Below, piece after piece: positions 1 to 6,085 of a DNA stretch of 18,677 nucleotides (position 1 is its first letter; each line of letters opens with the position of its first letter). A model generated the notes under the pieces. That model was given only the letters and a program-made list of their open reading frames with translations. It did no database searches and had not been told where the DNA came from. The stretch spans positions 17,398 to 36,074 of the forward strand of contig NZ_DOPX01000034.1 of the NCBI RefSeq assembly GCF_003514505.1. The letters are read 5' to 3'. This DNA is from Proteiniclasticum sp. (GTDB taxonomy: Bacteria > Bacillota > Clostridia > Clostridiales > Clostridiaceae). The position numbers were made by a program, and so were the translations under genes.

Positions 1-78
1 GACGAAGAAGAAGACCCAGAAGAAGATGACGAAGAAGAAGACCCAGAAGAAGATGACGAAGAAGATGACGAAGAGTTC
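1..78 (+). repeat. 27-bp in-frame tandem repeat, acidic
   Basis: Positions 1-27 and 28-54 are identical 27-bp units encoding DEEEDPEED. A third, partial and diverged copy follows from 55 to about 78. The unit length is a multiple of three, so changes in copy number would keep the frame. The repeat probably continues left of the window. Confidence 0.85.
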
Positions 79-504
79 GATCTTAGTTTTAAACCCGTTG
101 GGTTAGGAAACCATAATGTTGCTCGAAGTGGTCCTGGAAAAATTACCGTAATTTTTGCTGGGAAATGTGGACATAGGTTACTGATTCAACAAACACTTCT
201 TCATCAACTCAAGGTAAAAGACAGAGTATATGTTGGAGTGAAAGGGGAGAGTATTGTGTTAAGCTCAAGAGAATTTGACGGATTAGTACCTTACTACCTA
301 AAGGAAATTACTCGCAAGAAATCCGTCCCCAAGAAACGTGACGAAGAGACACAAGTAAGCCAAAGAGTGATTTATTCCAAGAAAATGGTACAAGATATAA
401 CTGAGATGCTTTCTCTGGACTTTACAGGACGTGTTTCAGTGACGTTGAGAAAATGTGTGATAAAAAATATCAAAGGAGCAACTTTGGCTCTTGTTAGCCA
501 GTAG
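1..504 (+). CDS. Unrecognised protein with acidic repeat, 5' end missing
   Basis: The frame ending at the TAG at 502-504 is open to the left edge of the window, so this is the last 167 codons of a longer gene. A downstream GTG at 238 is in frame but has no convincing ribosome binding site, so it is not taken as the start. The visible protein opens with about 26 residues almost entirely Asp/Glu with a few Pro, made by a 27-bp tandem repeat. A beta-rich stretch follows (about residues 46-85), reading GKITVIF, then LLIQQTLLHQLKVKDRVYV and GESIVLSS. Its pattern of short strand, helix, then 'KxxDRVYVxVKGxxIVL' weakly recalls the AbrB/SpoVT swapped-hairpin DNA-binding fold. A Lys/Arg-rich linker and a mixed C-terminus complete it. 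It sits just ahead of the serine recombinase and may belong to the same mobile unit. The AbrB idea is inference only. Confidence 0.6.
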   Translation, partial: DEEEDPEEDDEEEDPEEDDEEDDEEFDLSFKPVGLGNHNVARSGPGKITVIFAGKCGHRLLIQQTLLHQLKVKDRVYVGVKGESIVLSSREFDGLVPYYLKEITRKKSVPKKRDEETQVSQRVIYSKKMVQDITEMLSLDFTGRVSVTLRKCVIKNIKGATLALVSQ

Positions 505-527
505 AAGTTCAGAAAGAGGTATTGTGG

Positions 528-614
528 GTGAAAGAAGAGCGAAAGGAAGGTTCACTTCCAGCAATAGTTGAAATTCTTGCTTGTTGGATTGTGGATAGCA
601 TGATCTCAGAATGA
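528..614 (+). CDS. Possible 28-codon small ORF
   Basis: A GTG at 528 opens a 28-codon frame ending in TGA at 612-614. An AGAAAGAGG-like ribosome binding site lies at 511-519. The N-terminus is charged (KEERKEG) and the rest is a mainly hydrophobic helix (PAIVEILACWIVDSMIS). The ORF sits between the partial gene and an intrinsic terminator 6 bases downstream, so it would be the last cistron of that transcript. Two further tiny hydrophobic ORFs follow the recombinase. No homologue is recognised; the call rests on the start context, composition and position, so it is tentative. Confidence 0.3.
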   Translation: MKEERKEGSLPAIVEILACWIVDSMISE

Positions 615-620
615 AGAGGG

Positions 621-646
621 GAGGAGAAGCATTGCTTCTCCTTTTT
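621..646 (+). terminator. Intrinsic terminator
   Basis: The arms GGAGAAGC (623-630) and GCTTCTCC (634-641) pair perfectly around a 3-base loop and are followed by five T (642-646). This ends the transcript of the partial gene before the recombinase. Confidence 0.8.
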
Positions 647-724
647 CACACATTGTTCCCGTGAATCGCAGGAGAAATGAAGCATATATTATATATTTAG
701 AAAATAATTAAAGGAGTTGGTGAA

Positions 725-2374
725 ATGAAAAGAGTAGCAATATACACCAGAGTAAGTACAAAAGAACAGGCTTTAGAAGGTTACAGCATTGAAGAGCAAG
801 AGAAGGTCTTAAGAGCAGACTGTAAAGAAAATGGTTTTGAGGTTTTCAAGGTATATTCTGACAAAGGAATCAGTGGGAAGAACTTAACTAACAGACCTGG
901 TATTCAAGCGTTAATGGCTGATGCAGAGAAAGGACTCTTTGATATCCTAATGGTTTGGAAGGTAAACCGCTTAGCGAGAAAACTATATGATACCCTTGAA
1001 ATCACGGATAGACTCGGAGCCTTCAACATCGAGCTGAGAAGCCATACAGAGTCAATGGACATCCTGACAGCGCAGGGCAGGTTAATGATGAATATTTTCA
1101 GTAGTTTTGCAGAGTTTGAAAGAGAACAGATAGCTGAGAATGTTAAGATGGGAATGGAAGCTAGAGCAGAAGAAGGTCGTTGGAATGGAGGTATAGTTCT
1201 TGGATACGATCTTAAGGGAGATGAAGACAAGACCACCAAAAGAGCGAACAAAAAACTTGTCATAAATGAAAAAGAAGCTGAGACAGTAAGGTACATCTTT
1301 GATCTCTACTACAAAGGTAATGGTTATAAAACCATTGTTAACCGAATCAACAAAGAAGGGTTTAAATCAAAGAAAGGGAACTTCTTTAGCGTGGCTACTG
1401 TCAGGGAGATCTTAAGGAACCCATTGTACTGTGGAAAGATCAGGTATAACCAAAGGGTAAATTGGAAGCATAAAAGAAGAAGAGGGACTAATGTAGATCC
1501 GATAATCGTAGATGGAATCCATGAACCCATCATTTCTGAAGAACTCTTCAATGGTGTCCAGAAGCTCATTGAAACGAAGGGGGGGATGCCTAAAAGAGCA
1601 CTTGATGGATCGTTTCCATTAACAGGCTTACTGAGGTGTCCTGAATGTGGTTCGGGAATGGTCGCTGGCAGAGTTTCCAGAACCAATAAAGATGGCACAA
1701 AGGTACTTACCAGATACTATAACTGTGGAGCATGGAGAAACAAAGGTACACAAGTTTGTCATGCTAATGGGATAAGGGCTGACGACGTTGAAAAACATGT
1801 TTTCAGAAAGATCGATAAGCTCATCATGAGTGAACCATTCTTACGGTTGGTTCTAAATAAAGCGAATGAGAAACGTAGAAATCTCATACTTCCATCTGGT
1901 AATAAAGTTAAGAGCTTGGAGGAAAGAATCATTACCCTCGAAGAGAACCGGAATAATTATCTTAAGTTGATGGAAAGTAAGGCAATGAAAGCAGAAGAAA
2001 TAATACCTAAGTTGAAAGACATTGGTGAAAAAATCACATTTCTGGAAAGTGAAATGAGGAAGCAAGAAGGATTCCAAAGTCAGAATAGCCTAGAAGAAAT
2101 CCCATATGAGCTGATAAAGATAACACTGGAGAATTTTGAAAAGCTACTGCAAAAAGCAAGTGGAAATGAGGAGAGAAAGACACTTTTAAACTTGATGATT
2201 GATGAGATTACTGTAGGGAAGAATAAAAGGGTAGAGGATATCGTAATCAAGTTCAGTAGCGAGTTAATAAAATATTCCTTAAATGAAGGAGGGTTACCCA
2301 CAGAGGGTAACCCTTTAATTATGTACAAAAATCGCATAGACTTCATGGTTTATGACGTGAAGGTGACTATTTAG
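725..2374 (+). CDS. Large serine recombinase (site-specific integrase/resolvase family)
   Basis: This 549-residue protein catalyses site-specific DNA integration or excision through a covalent phosphoserine intermediate. The N-terminal resolvase domain (about 1-150) opens with MKRVAIYTRVSTKEQ, with Arg9 and the nucleophile Ser11 in the usual context. It continues with a GxSGKxxxRPG segment and the WKVNRLAR and FSSFAEFEREQ motifs. The recombinase domain (about 160-280) and a zinc ribbon follow, with Cys305, Cys308, Cys334 and Cys345. A long coiled coil (about 390-450) is typical of large serine integrases, and the length is normal for them. The start is set by AAAGGAG about 8 bases upstream of the ATG. 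The stop TAG overlaps the AGGAGG of the next tiny ORF, so the two are probably co-transcribed. A perfect hairpin lies in the last 90 bases of the gene. It probably moves the island seen in this window, but att sites were not located. Confidence 0.95.
   Translation: MKRVAIYTRVSTKEQALEGYSIEEQEKVLRADCKENGFEVFKVYSDKGISGKNLTNRPGIQALMADAEKGLFDILMVWKVNRLARKLYDTLEITDRLGAFNIELRSHTESMDILTAQGRLMMNIFSSFAEFEREQIAENVKMGMEARAEEGRWNGGIVLGYDLKGDEDKTTKRANKKLVINEKEAETVRYIFDLYYKGNGYKTIVNRINKEGFKSKKGNFFSVATVREILRNPLYCGKIRYNQRVNWKHKRRRGTNVDPIIVDGIHEPIISEELFNGVQKLIETKGGMPKRALDGSFPLTGLLRCPECGSGMVAGRVSRTNKDGTKVLTRYYNCGAWRNKGTQVCHANGIRADDVEKHVFRKIDKLIMSEPFLRLVLNKANEKRRNLILPSGNKVKSLEERIITLEENRNNYLKLMESKAMKAEEIIPKLKDIGEKITFLESEMRKQEGFQSQNSLEEIPYELIKITLENFEKLLQKASGNEERKTLLNLMIDEITVGKNKRVEDIVIKFSSELIKYSLNEGGLPTEGNPLIMYKNRIDFMVYDVKVTI
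2290..2314 (+). repeat. Perfect hairpin inside the 3' coding end of the recombinase
   Basis: AGGGTTACCC (2290-2299) and GGGTAACCCT (2305-2314) form a 10-bp perfect stem with a 5-base loop. It is followed by a T/A-rich run but no true T tract. It lies inside the reading frame, 60 bases before the stop. It could reduce read-through, bind a protein, or be part of a recombination site. Only the structure is seen. Confidence 0.6.
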
Positions 2375-2385
2375 GAGGCTTCTAC

Positions 2386-2463
2386 ATGGATTCAATAGAA
2401 CTGTTTAAGGCTGGGGTGCTTTTTGGTATTGCGGTCTTTAAAATGCTTAGAAATAAACGATAG
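2386..2463 (+). CDS. 25-codon small hydrophobic protein
   Basis: An ATG at 2386 follows a full AGGAGG (2373-2378) with 7-base spacing; the motif overlaps the stop codon of the recombinase. The product begins MDSIELFKAGVLFGIAVF and ends with basic residues (KMLRNKR). This looks like a short amphipathic or single membrane-spanning peptide with a positive tail. Its stop TAG touches the GGGAGG that serves the next small ORF. The tight packing and two consecutive strong ribosome binding sites argue that it is translated. The family is not recognised. Confidence 0.55.
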   Translation: MDSIELFKAGVLFGIAVFKMLRNKR

Positions 2464-2476
2464 GGAGGGAAACTTA

Positions 2477-2566
2477 GTGGAATATTTTGTGTCAGGAGTT
2501 TTTGTTGGAGTTATCATTGGATGTGCAATCGCATACCTTGAGAAAGAAGGTGTAAAGTGCAAGTAA
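2477..2566 (+). CDS. 29-codon small membrane protein
   Basis: A GTG at 2477 is preceded by GGGAGG (2463-2468) with 8-base spacing. The product starts VEYFVSGVFVGVIIGCAIAY and ends EKEGVKCK. It is one clear transmembrane segment with glycines spaced as in a helix-packing face, followed by a charged tail. It is the third cistron of the recombinase unit. The stop TAA is 4 bases from the first structured RNA element, so its last residues may reflect that junction. Function unknown; a holin-, toxin- or modulator-like peptide is possible but unproven. Confidence 0.55.
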   Translation: MEYFVSGVFVGVIIGCAIAYLEKEGVKCK

Positions 2567-2570
2567 AGAA

Positions 2571-2823
2571 GTCCAATCTGTTTGGGATTTGGCACGGTTC
2601 AGATCGCCAGGGGAAACACTAAGAGCCTTGGGAATCGCAGGCTCATAAGAGAACAAAAAGAACGGTGAAGACTTCAGGCTTCGGCAACCTTGTCAAAGAA
2701 GTGAAAACCCTGCACAGGCAGCGTTTTTTGCAGTGGCTTAGGAAAACCTGTGTAGCTATTGTGTGTCAGGGAGTCCGTACCATACATATCGATAAATCTA
2801 CGCTGTTACTTGTGGCAGGGTAC
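2571..2823 (+). ncRNA. Structured RNA copy 1, HEARO/omega-RNA-like
   Basis: This stretch aligns over a core of about 180 bases (2594-2772) with a second copy at 4559-4738. Many blocks are identical, such as AGGCTCATAAGAGAACAAAAA and GAAAACCCTGCACAG. The differences sit mainly in loops or preserve pairing. Visible elements are a 5' hairpin (CCAATC/GATTTGG), an ACGGTTC...GAGTCCGT closing stem, a GAGCCT/AGGCTC stem, a hairpin with a TTCG loop, a CTGCA/TGCAG stem, and CCCTG (2708-2712) complementary to a late CAGGG (2767-2771). No reading frame fits it. A 5' hairpin next to the flanking DNA, the CCCTG/CAGGG pairing and the CTGTGTAGC block together resemble, from memory, IscB-associated omega RNAs (HEARO). 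No IscB gene is nearby. The RNA class is inference; the paired copies are directly seen. Confidence 0.55.
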
Positions 2824-2920
2824 TTTATGAAGATTTAAAAATCAGTTTTCAGTTGAAGATTAGAGTATGTTCCGTGTGGAGAAATTACTGTTCTTGTCAA
2901 TGAAAGTGGCAAAGAAGGAT

Positions 2921-3796
2921 TTACTTACTCTCTGCTGAAGCAAAATATGTTCCTATAATCATAATAACCATCGCAATAATGAAAGTAAAAGATGGCAGTT
3001 CAAGGAAAATAATCAAAGACAAACTTGCTCCGATAAATGGAGCTACGGCATAATATGCACTTGTCTTTGCCGCTCCTAAATAACGTTGAGCATATACGTA
3101 TAGATATATACTTAAGCCGTAAGCTATAAAGCCTAGTACAAGTGTCATAAAAATATATAAAACATTATTAGTTGTTTCGTTAATTACTAGAGAAATAACT
3201 AAAGAACCAAATCCTGATCCAAAGCCCTTTATAATTACTACCTGCATAGGATCTTTTGTAGACAGCATTCTAGTCATATTATTTTCAAATCCCCAGCTGA
3301 TTGATGCTAAAAGAACCAAAAGTGAGCCAAATGAAAATGATAAATTGCTAAAGTTTTCAACCGAGAGAAGGATACTTGAGATAGTGATTAAGCTAATAGC
3401 AATCCAAAGTCGTTTGTTGATATATTCTTTGAAAATAAATAATGCAATTAAGGAAGTGGCAACAATCTCAAAATTATTCAACAAAGAAACTGTTGCGGGA
3501 GTAGTCATGGTTAAACCAACCATAAGAAAGATGGGTGCAATAATATCTAAAGTAATCATGCTAATGATATAGGGGAACTCTTTCTTGGTTAGTTTCATTT
3601 CTTGACTCATCTTACCGGTTTTCAGGCGATATAATGATATGATTGACATTCCAATTCCGGCTCCTAAATACAACAATGCGGCCATCATTGTAGGTGGAAT
3701 CTCATCTAGAAGGATTTTTGATATTGGAGAACTGATTGCATATAATGCAGCTGCCAGAATTGCCCAAAGTATAGCTAAGTTGTGTTTTCTTTCCAA
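2921..3796 (-). CDS. EamA/DMT-family transporter
   Basis: This 291-residue integral membrane protein has about ten hydrophobic helices arranged as two EamA repeats (about 8-145 and 155-288). The tandem repeats are typical of the drug/metabolite transporter superfamily, and the length is normal for it. The start is a TTG at 3796, supported by GGAGG (plus-strand CCTCC at 3804-3808) 7 bases upstream. It is the second gene of an operon, 14 bases after a CsoR-type repressor, so it is probably induced by the repressor's ligand. The likely role is efflux of a metal-linked or toxic small solute, but DMT proteins have very diverse substrates and nothing in the sequence fixes it. No terminator was found after the gene; the transcript would run antisense into structured RNA copy 1. 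Confidence 0.85.
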   Translation of the reverse strand: MERKHNLAILWAILAAALYAISSPISKILLDEIPPTMMAALLYLGAGIGMSIISLYRLKTGKMSQEMKLTKKEFPYIISMITLDIIAPIFLMVGLTMTTPATVSLLNNFEIVATSLIALFIFKEYINKRLWIAISLITISSILLSVENFSNLSFSFGSLLVLLASISWGFENNMTRMLSTKDPMQVVIIKGFGSGFGSLVISLVINETTNNVLYIFMTLVLGFIAYGLSIYLYVYAQRYLGAAKTSAYYAVAPFIGASLSLIIFLELPSFTFIIAMVIMIIGTYFASAESK

Positions 3797-3810
3797 GATT
3801 ATTCCTCCGA

Positions 3811-4086
3811 TTATTTCATAAATCTATCAATTGCTACAGATAAGTCTTCTAGCACCGTAATGTCTCCAGTTTCAACTGCATCAACAACACAATGGTCGAT
3901 GTGATCTTTTAGGATGAGCTTTCCAATGTTGTTTATTGCTGATTTTACAGCGGCTATTTGAATAAGAGTCTCACTACAGTCTCTACCATTTTCAACCATT
4001 TTTTTAACGGATTCTAGATGCCCTATAGCTCTTGATAAACGATTTATAACTGCTTCAGTATGTTCATGTTTATGAGATTCATTCAA
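3811..4086 (-). CDS. csoR: CsoR/RcnR-family metal-sensing repressor
   Basis: This 91-residue all-alpha DNA-binding repressor belongs to the CsoR/RcnR/FrmR/CstR family. It has the family pattern INRLSRAIGHLESVKKM, then Cys37 in GRDCSETLIQIAAVKSAIN, then His62 and Cys66 in DHIDHC. The Cys-His-Cys set matches the Cu(I)-binding pattern of CsoR and not the Cys-Cys persulfide sensor CstR. The N-terminus is His-rich (H5, H7, H9), which could add a ligand as in RcnR-type nickel/cobalt sensors, so the metal is uncertain. The TTG start at 4086 has AAAGGAG 8 bases upstream; no in-frame ATG occurs before codon 30. A G-tract palindrome typical of CsoR operators lies just upstream. The downstream partner is an EamA transporter and not the usual copA/copZ copper export pair. 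Confidence 0.9.
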   Translation of the reverse strand: MNESHKHEHTEAVINRLSRAIGHLESVKKMVENGRDCSETLIQIAAVKSAINNIGKLILKDHIDHCVVDAVETGDITVLEDLSVAIDRFMK

Positions 4087-4105
4087 TTGTTACACTCCTT
4101 TCTCA

Positions 4106-4124
4106 TATCCCCGTAGGGGGGATA
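4106..4124. promoter_or_regulatory. CsoR-type operator
   Basis: TATCCCC (4106-4112) and GGGGATA (4118-4124) form a 7-bp perfect palindrome around a 5-base spacer. G/C-tract dyads flanked by A/T are the known form of CsoR-family operators. It lies between the csoR promoter -10 element and the csoR ribosome binding site, where bound repressor would block transcription, so autoregulation is likely. Confidence 0.8.
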
Positions 4125-4129
4125 CATCT

Positions 4130-4158
4130 AATTTATCATTTAAACTGAAAGAGTTCAA
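4130..4158 (-). promoter_or_regulatory. csoR-transporter promoter
   Basis: Read on the minus strand, TTGAAC (-35, plus 4153-4158) and TAAATT (-10, plus 4130-4135) are separated by exactly 17 bases. The transcript would start close to the G-tract operator. Confidence 0.6.
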
Positions 4159-4190
4159 TAAGAAGAATCACTTGTGCTAATTATCAGAAT

Positions 4191-4247
4191 TATTATGTTG
4201 GATAGTAACATAATAAAAAAGAGAAACTATTATTCAGTTTCTCTTTT
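4191..4247. terminator. Two adjacent hairpins, second terminator-like
   Basis: TATTATGTT/AACATAATA (4191-4199 with 4207-4215) is a 9-bp hairpin. It is followed by a 12-bp stem AAAAGAGAAACT/AGTTTCTCTTTT (4217-4228 with 4236-4247) with A and T runs on both sides, which makes it a possible bidirectional terminator. No convincing gene feeds into it from either side, so its purpose is unclear. Confidence 0.5.
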
Positions 4248-4408
4248 ATTGTAAGAAGATGGACAAAGTTGTCGTGAAGGTGTAATCCACAGGAAAATTC
4301 AGGATAAGACAAGGTTGCCAAAATCAAATTTCTAGATGTTGAGATGTAGGAAAGTGTTGAGAATCAGAAAAAAATTGCCTGAACTAAAAAAGAGTGTGGA
4401 GAGTAGAG

Positions 4409-4510
4409 ATGTATACAAGGAAACAAAGCCTAAAAATCATGCAAAAATATTTAATAGACTCAAAAGGTTTCGAAATTCTCATTAAAAATGCTTGCCTATC
4501 AGTATATTAA
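4409..4510 (+). CDS. Possible 33-codon ORF, perhaps truncated by the RNA element
   Basis: An ATG at 4409 has GGAG 7 bases upstream and opens a 33-codon frame beginning MYTRKQSLKIMQKYLIDSKG. The stop TAA (4508-4510) lies immediately before the GTGA that borders structured RNA copy 2. The protein may be the N-terminal remnant of a gene interrupted when that element inserted, or it may be chance. No homologue is recognised. The surrounding 4250-4510 stretch holds nothing else that I can support. Confidence 0.22.
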   Translation: MYTRKQSLKIMQKYLIDSKGFEILIKNACLSVY

Positions 4511-4514
4511 GTGA

Positions 4515-4797
4515 CTCCGTACCATACCTATAGGAAAAGTTTACGCATTACTTGTGGTACGGTTCAGATCACAGGAAGAAATGCTAAGAGTCTTAGGAAT
4601 GCTAGGCTCATAAGAGAACAAAAATGAAAGGCAAAGGCTTCGGACTTCGGTCGGCTTGTCTAAGATGTGAAAACCCTGCACAGTCAGTGTTTATTGCAGT
4701 GGATTAGGAAAACCTGTGTAGCTATTGTGTGTCAGGGAGTCCGTGCACTATTTAACGGTAAAACTGACGCTGTTATCTATGGTACGGTTCACCGTAC
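4515..4797 (+). ncRNA. Structured RNA copy 2, HEARO/omega-RNA-like
   Basis: This is the better-preserved copy. A perfect 8-bp 5' stem CCGTACCA/TGGTACGG (4517-4524 with 4555-4562) encloses a 30-base loop. The core (4559-4738) matches copy 1. Compensated or wobble changes include GAGCCT to GAGTCT opposite AGGCTC, and a TTCG-capped stem whose closing bases are GGC/GCA in copy 1 but GAC/GTC here. At the 3' side a second imperfect hairpin (CCGTGCAC...TATGGTACGG) is followed by GTACGG-TTCA-CCGTAC (4782-4797), like the subterminal palindromes of IS200/IS605-type ends. The left border is preceded by GTGA, which I recall as a reported HEARO insertion context. An intrinsic terminator at 4861 supports plus-strand transcription. 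No nuclease gene accompanies it. The omega-RNA identity is inference. Confidence 0.58.
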
Positions 4798-4860
4798 TTA
4801 ATCCTCAATAAATGAAAGAACGTAGATAGAGATGAAGAAGATAAATAGCAGAGAACGGGT

Positions 4861-4890
4861 AAAAAGCTTGGTTTGATATCCAAGCTTTTT
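4861..4890 (+). terminator. Strong intrinsic terminator after RNA copy 2
   Basis: AAAAAGCTTGG (4861-4871) and CCAAGCTTTTT (4880-4890) form an 11-bp perfect stem with an 8-base loop and end in a T run. No protein gene precedes it on the plus strand, so it most simply ends the structured RNA transcript and insulates the Wadjet operon. The symmetry would let it work in both directions. Confidence 0.8.
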
Positions 4891-5001
4891 ATTATGAGTG
4901 AAACGGCTTTCCCTAAGTCTCAAACAAACTTAAAACGCTAAAATATCTTCTAGATAATTCATGAGAAAATCCACAGATTGCAACGTGTCACGCTTATATT
5001 C

Positions 5002-5010
5002 TGATACAAT
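5002..5010 (+). promoter_or_regulatory. Extended -10 promoter of the jetDABC operon
   Basis: TGATACAAT is an extended -10 element (TG-N-TACAAT). No good -35 is seen at standard spacing, as is common for extended -10 promoters. It lies about 25 bases before the GGAGG of jetD, so transcription would begin after the upstream ATG at 4961, which supports the later start. Confidence 0.5.
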
Positions 5011-5041
5011 AAGAGTATCGAAAAACATTCTGGAGGATCAT

Positions 5042-6085
5042 ATGAAAAGCAGGATCTATATAGAGAATTATCCAAAGAAAATCATAGAGCTTTCTGAAAT
5101 CATCAACCAGTCCAAAAACAGCTATGAGGAGATGGCGGAAACCATCAGGTGCTATGTGGAAGAAGGGTTTCTACTACCGGTAAAATCGTCAGGCCTCAAT
5201 GGACGAAGACCAGCCCTTTATAATAAATATAAAATTTTGAAACCTGAAAAAGACCATAGAGAGTCTTTTGAGAAAATAAAGCTTCTGCACGGAAGATTTG
5301 ATCATCAGTACTATCTCACCCACCCAGAGCAGTATGAGAGAATCTCAGAGGAAATAGAAGAACTGAGCAGTTTTCTGTGGAGTAGATCAGAAGAGCTTCT
5401 GGAGCCCATGTCCATCAATGAACGATCCTTCTCCATCTTTGGAAAAGAAAAGCTCCTGAAATCCATTGAAAACCAGTTTTCAAGCTACTTTAGAATGCAG
5501 GGGTTCAGTTTTGAGGATCTTCATACCTATCCAACGCCGGAGCCATTCTTTGAGTACATTCATCCAAGTCTTAAAGAAGGCCAGATCCTCATTGTGGAAA
5601 ATAAAGACACCTGGTATACCTTGCGGAAAATCATGCGAGAAGAAAATAAGCCTGTAGTCTTTGGCATCCCCGTAAAGGTTCTCCTTTATGGAGAAGGAAA
5701 GAAAATCACCAGGCAGTCAGGAAGACTTCGAGAGTATATGGAAGAAGTGCTGGGAGAACATCAAAATGACTTCTACTATTTTGGAGACTTGGATTATGAG
5801 GGCATCTCCATCTATCAGGAAGCCAAAGAAAAGAACCCGGAAGTGAACGTAAAACTGCTTCTAAAAGCCTATGAGGCTATGCTGGAGGAAAAGCTTCAGA
5901 AAGCCTACCCAGAAACAAGAGACCATAGGACACCCAGGGCAGACCTTGAGGGCTTTCTTGCAAATTTCAGTGAAGAGCATCAGAAGAAGATACTACAGAT
6001 TTTGGAGAAGGGGCGATACATCCCCCAGGAGATTTTGAACTGGAGTCTTCTGAAATCCAAAATGAAAGGAATAGAGCATGTATGA
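5042..6085 (+). CDS. jetD: Wadjet JetD, TOPRIM nuclease subunit
   Basis: JetD is the nuclease of the Wadjet anti-plasmid system and cuts circular DNA presented by the JetABC motor. The 347-residue protein has an N-terminal winged-helix-like region (about 1-65, YEEMAETIRCYVEEGFLLP) and a helical middle. The C-terminal TOPRIM/DUF2220 domain carries Glu186 in ILIVENKDTW and the acidic pair Asp249-x-Asp251 in FGDLDYEGISIY, the metal-binding residues of topoisomerase VI-like TOPRIM folds. The ATG at 5042 is chosen because GGAGG (5032-5036) lies 5 bases upstream; an in-frame ATG at 4961 lies upstream of the likely promoter. Its end overlaps jetA by 8 bases. jetD comes first here, not last as in type I systems. 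No key residue appears to be missing. Confidence 0.88.
   Translation: MKSRIYIENYPKKIIELSEIINQSKNSYEEMAETIRCYVEEGFLLPVKSSGLNGRRPALYNKYKILKPEKDHRESFEKIKLLHGRFDHQYYLTHPEQYERISEEIEELSSFLWSRSEELLEPMSINERSFSIFGKEKLLKSIENQFSSYFRMQGFSFEDLHTYPTPEPFFEYIHPSLKEGQILIVENKDTWYTLRKIMREENKPVVFGIPVKVLLYGEGKKITRQSGRLREYMEEVLGEHQNDFYYFGDLDYEGISIYQEAKEKNPEVNVKLLLKAYEAMLEEKLQKAYPETRDHRTPRADLEGFLANFSEEHQKKILQILEKGRYIPQEILNWSLLKSKMKGIEHV

Noticed and set aside
2860..2950. Plus-strand frame of about 27 codons (EITVLVNESGKEGFTY) between RNA copy 1 and the transporter gene
   Set aside because: It is bounded by stops, has no start or ribosome binding site, and overlaps the end of the transporter gene; chance is as likely as a remnant.
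2571..4797. CRISPR array formed by the repeated segments
   Set aside because: There are only two copies, each over 250 bases and far apart, with no short regular repeat-spacer pattern and no cas genes.
4741..4800. GTACGGTTC near the RNA copies suggested group II intron domain V
   Set aside because: The conserved domain V hairpin with its catalytic triad and tetraloop is absent, and no intron boundary or reverse transcriptase is present.
4961..5041. Upstream ATG giving JetD 27 extra residues
   Set aside because: It lacks a ribosome binding site and lies upstream of the extended -10 element, whereas the ATG at 5042 has GGAGG at good spacing.
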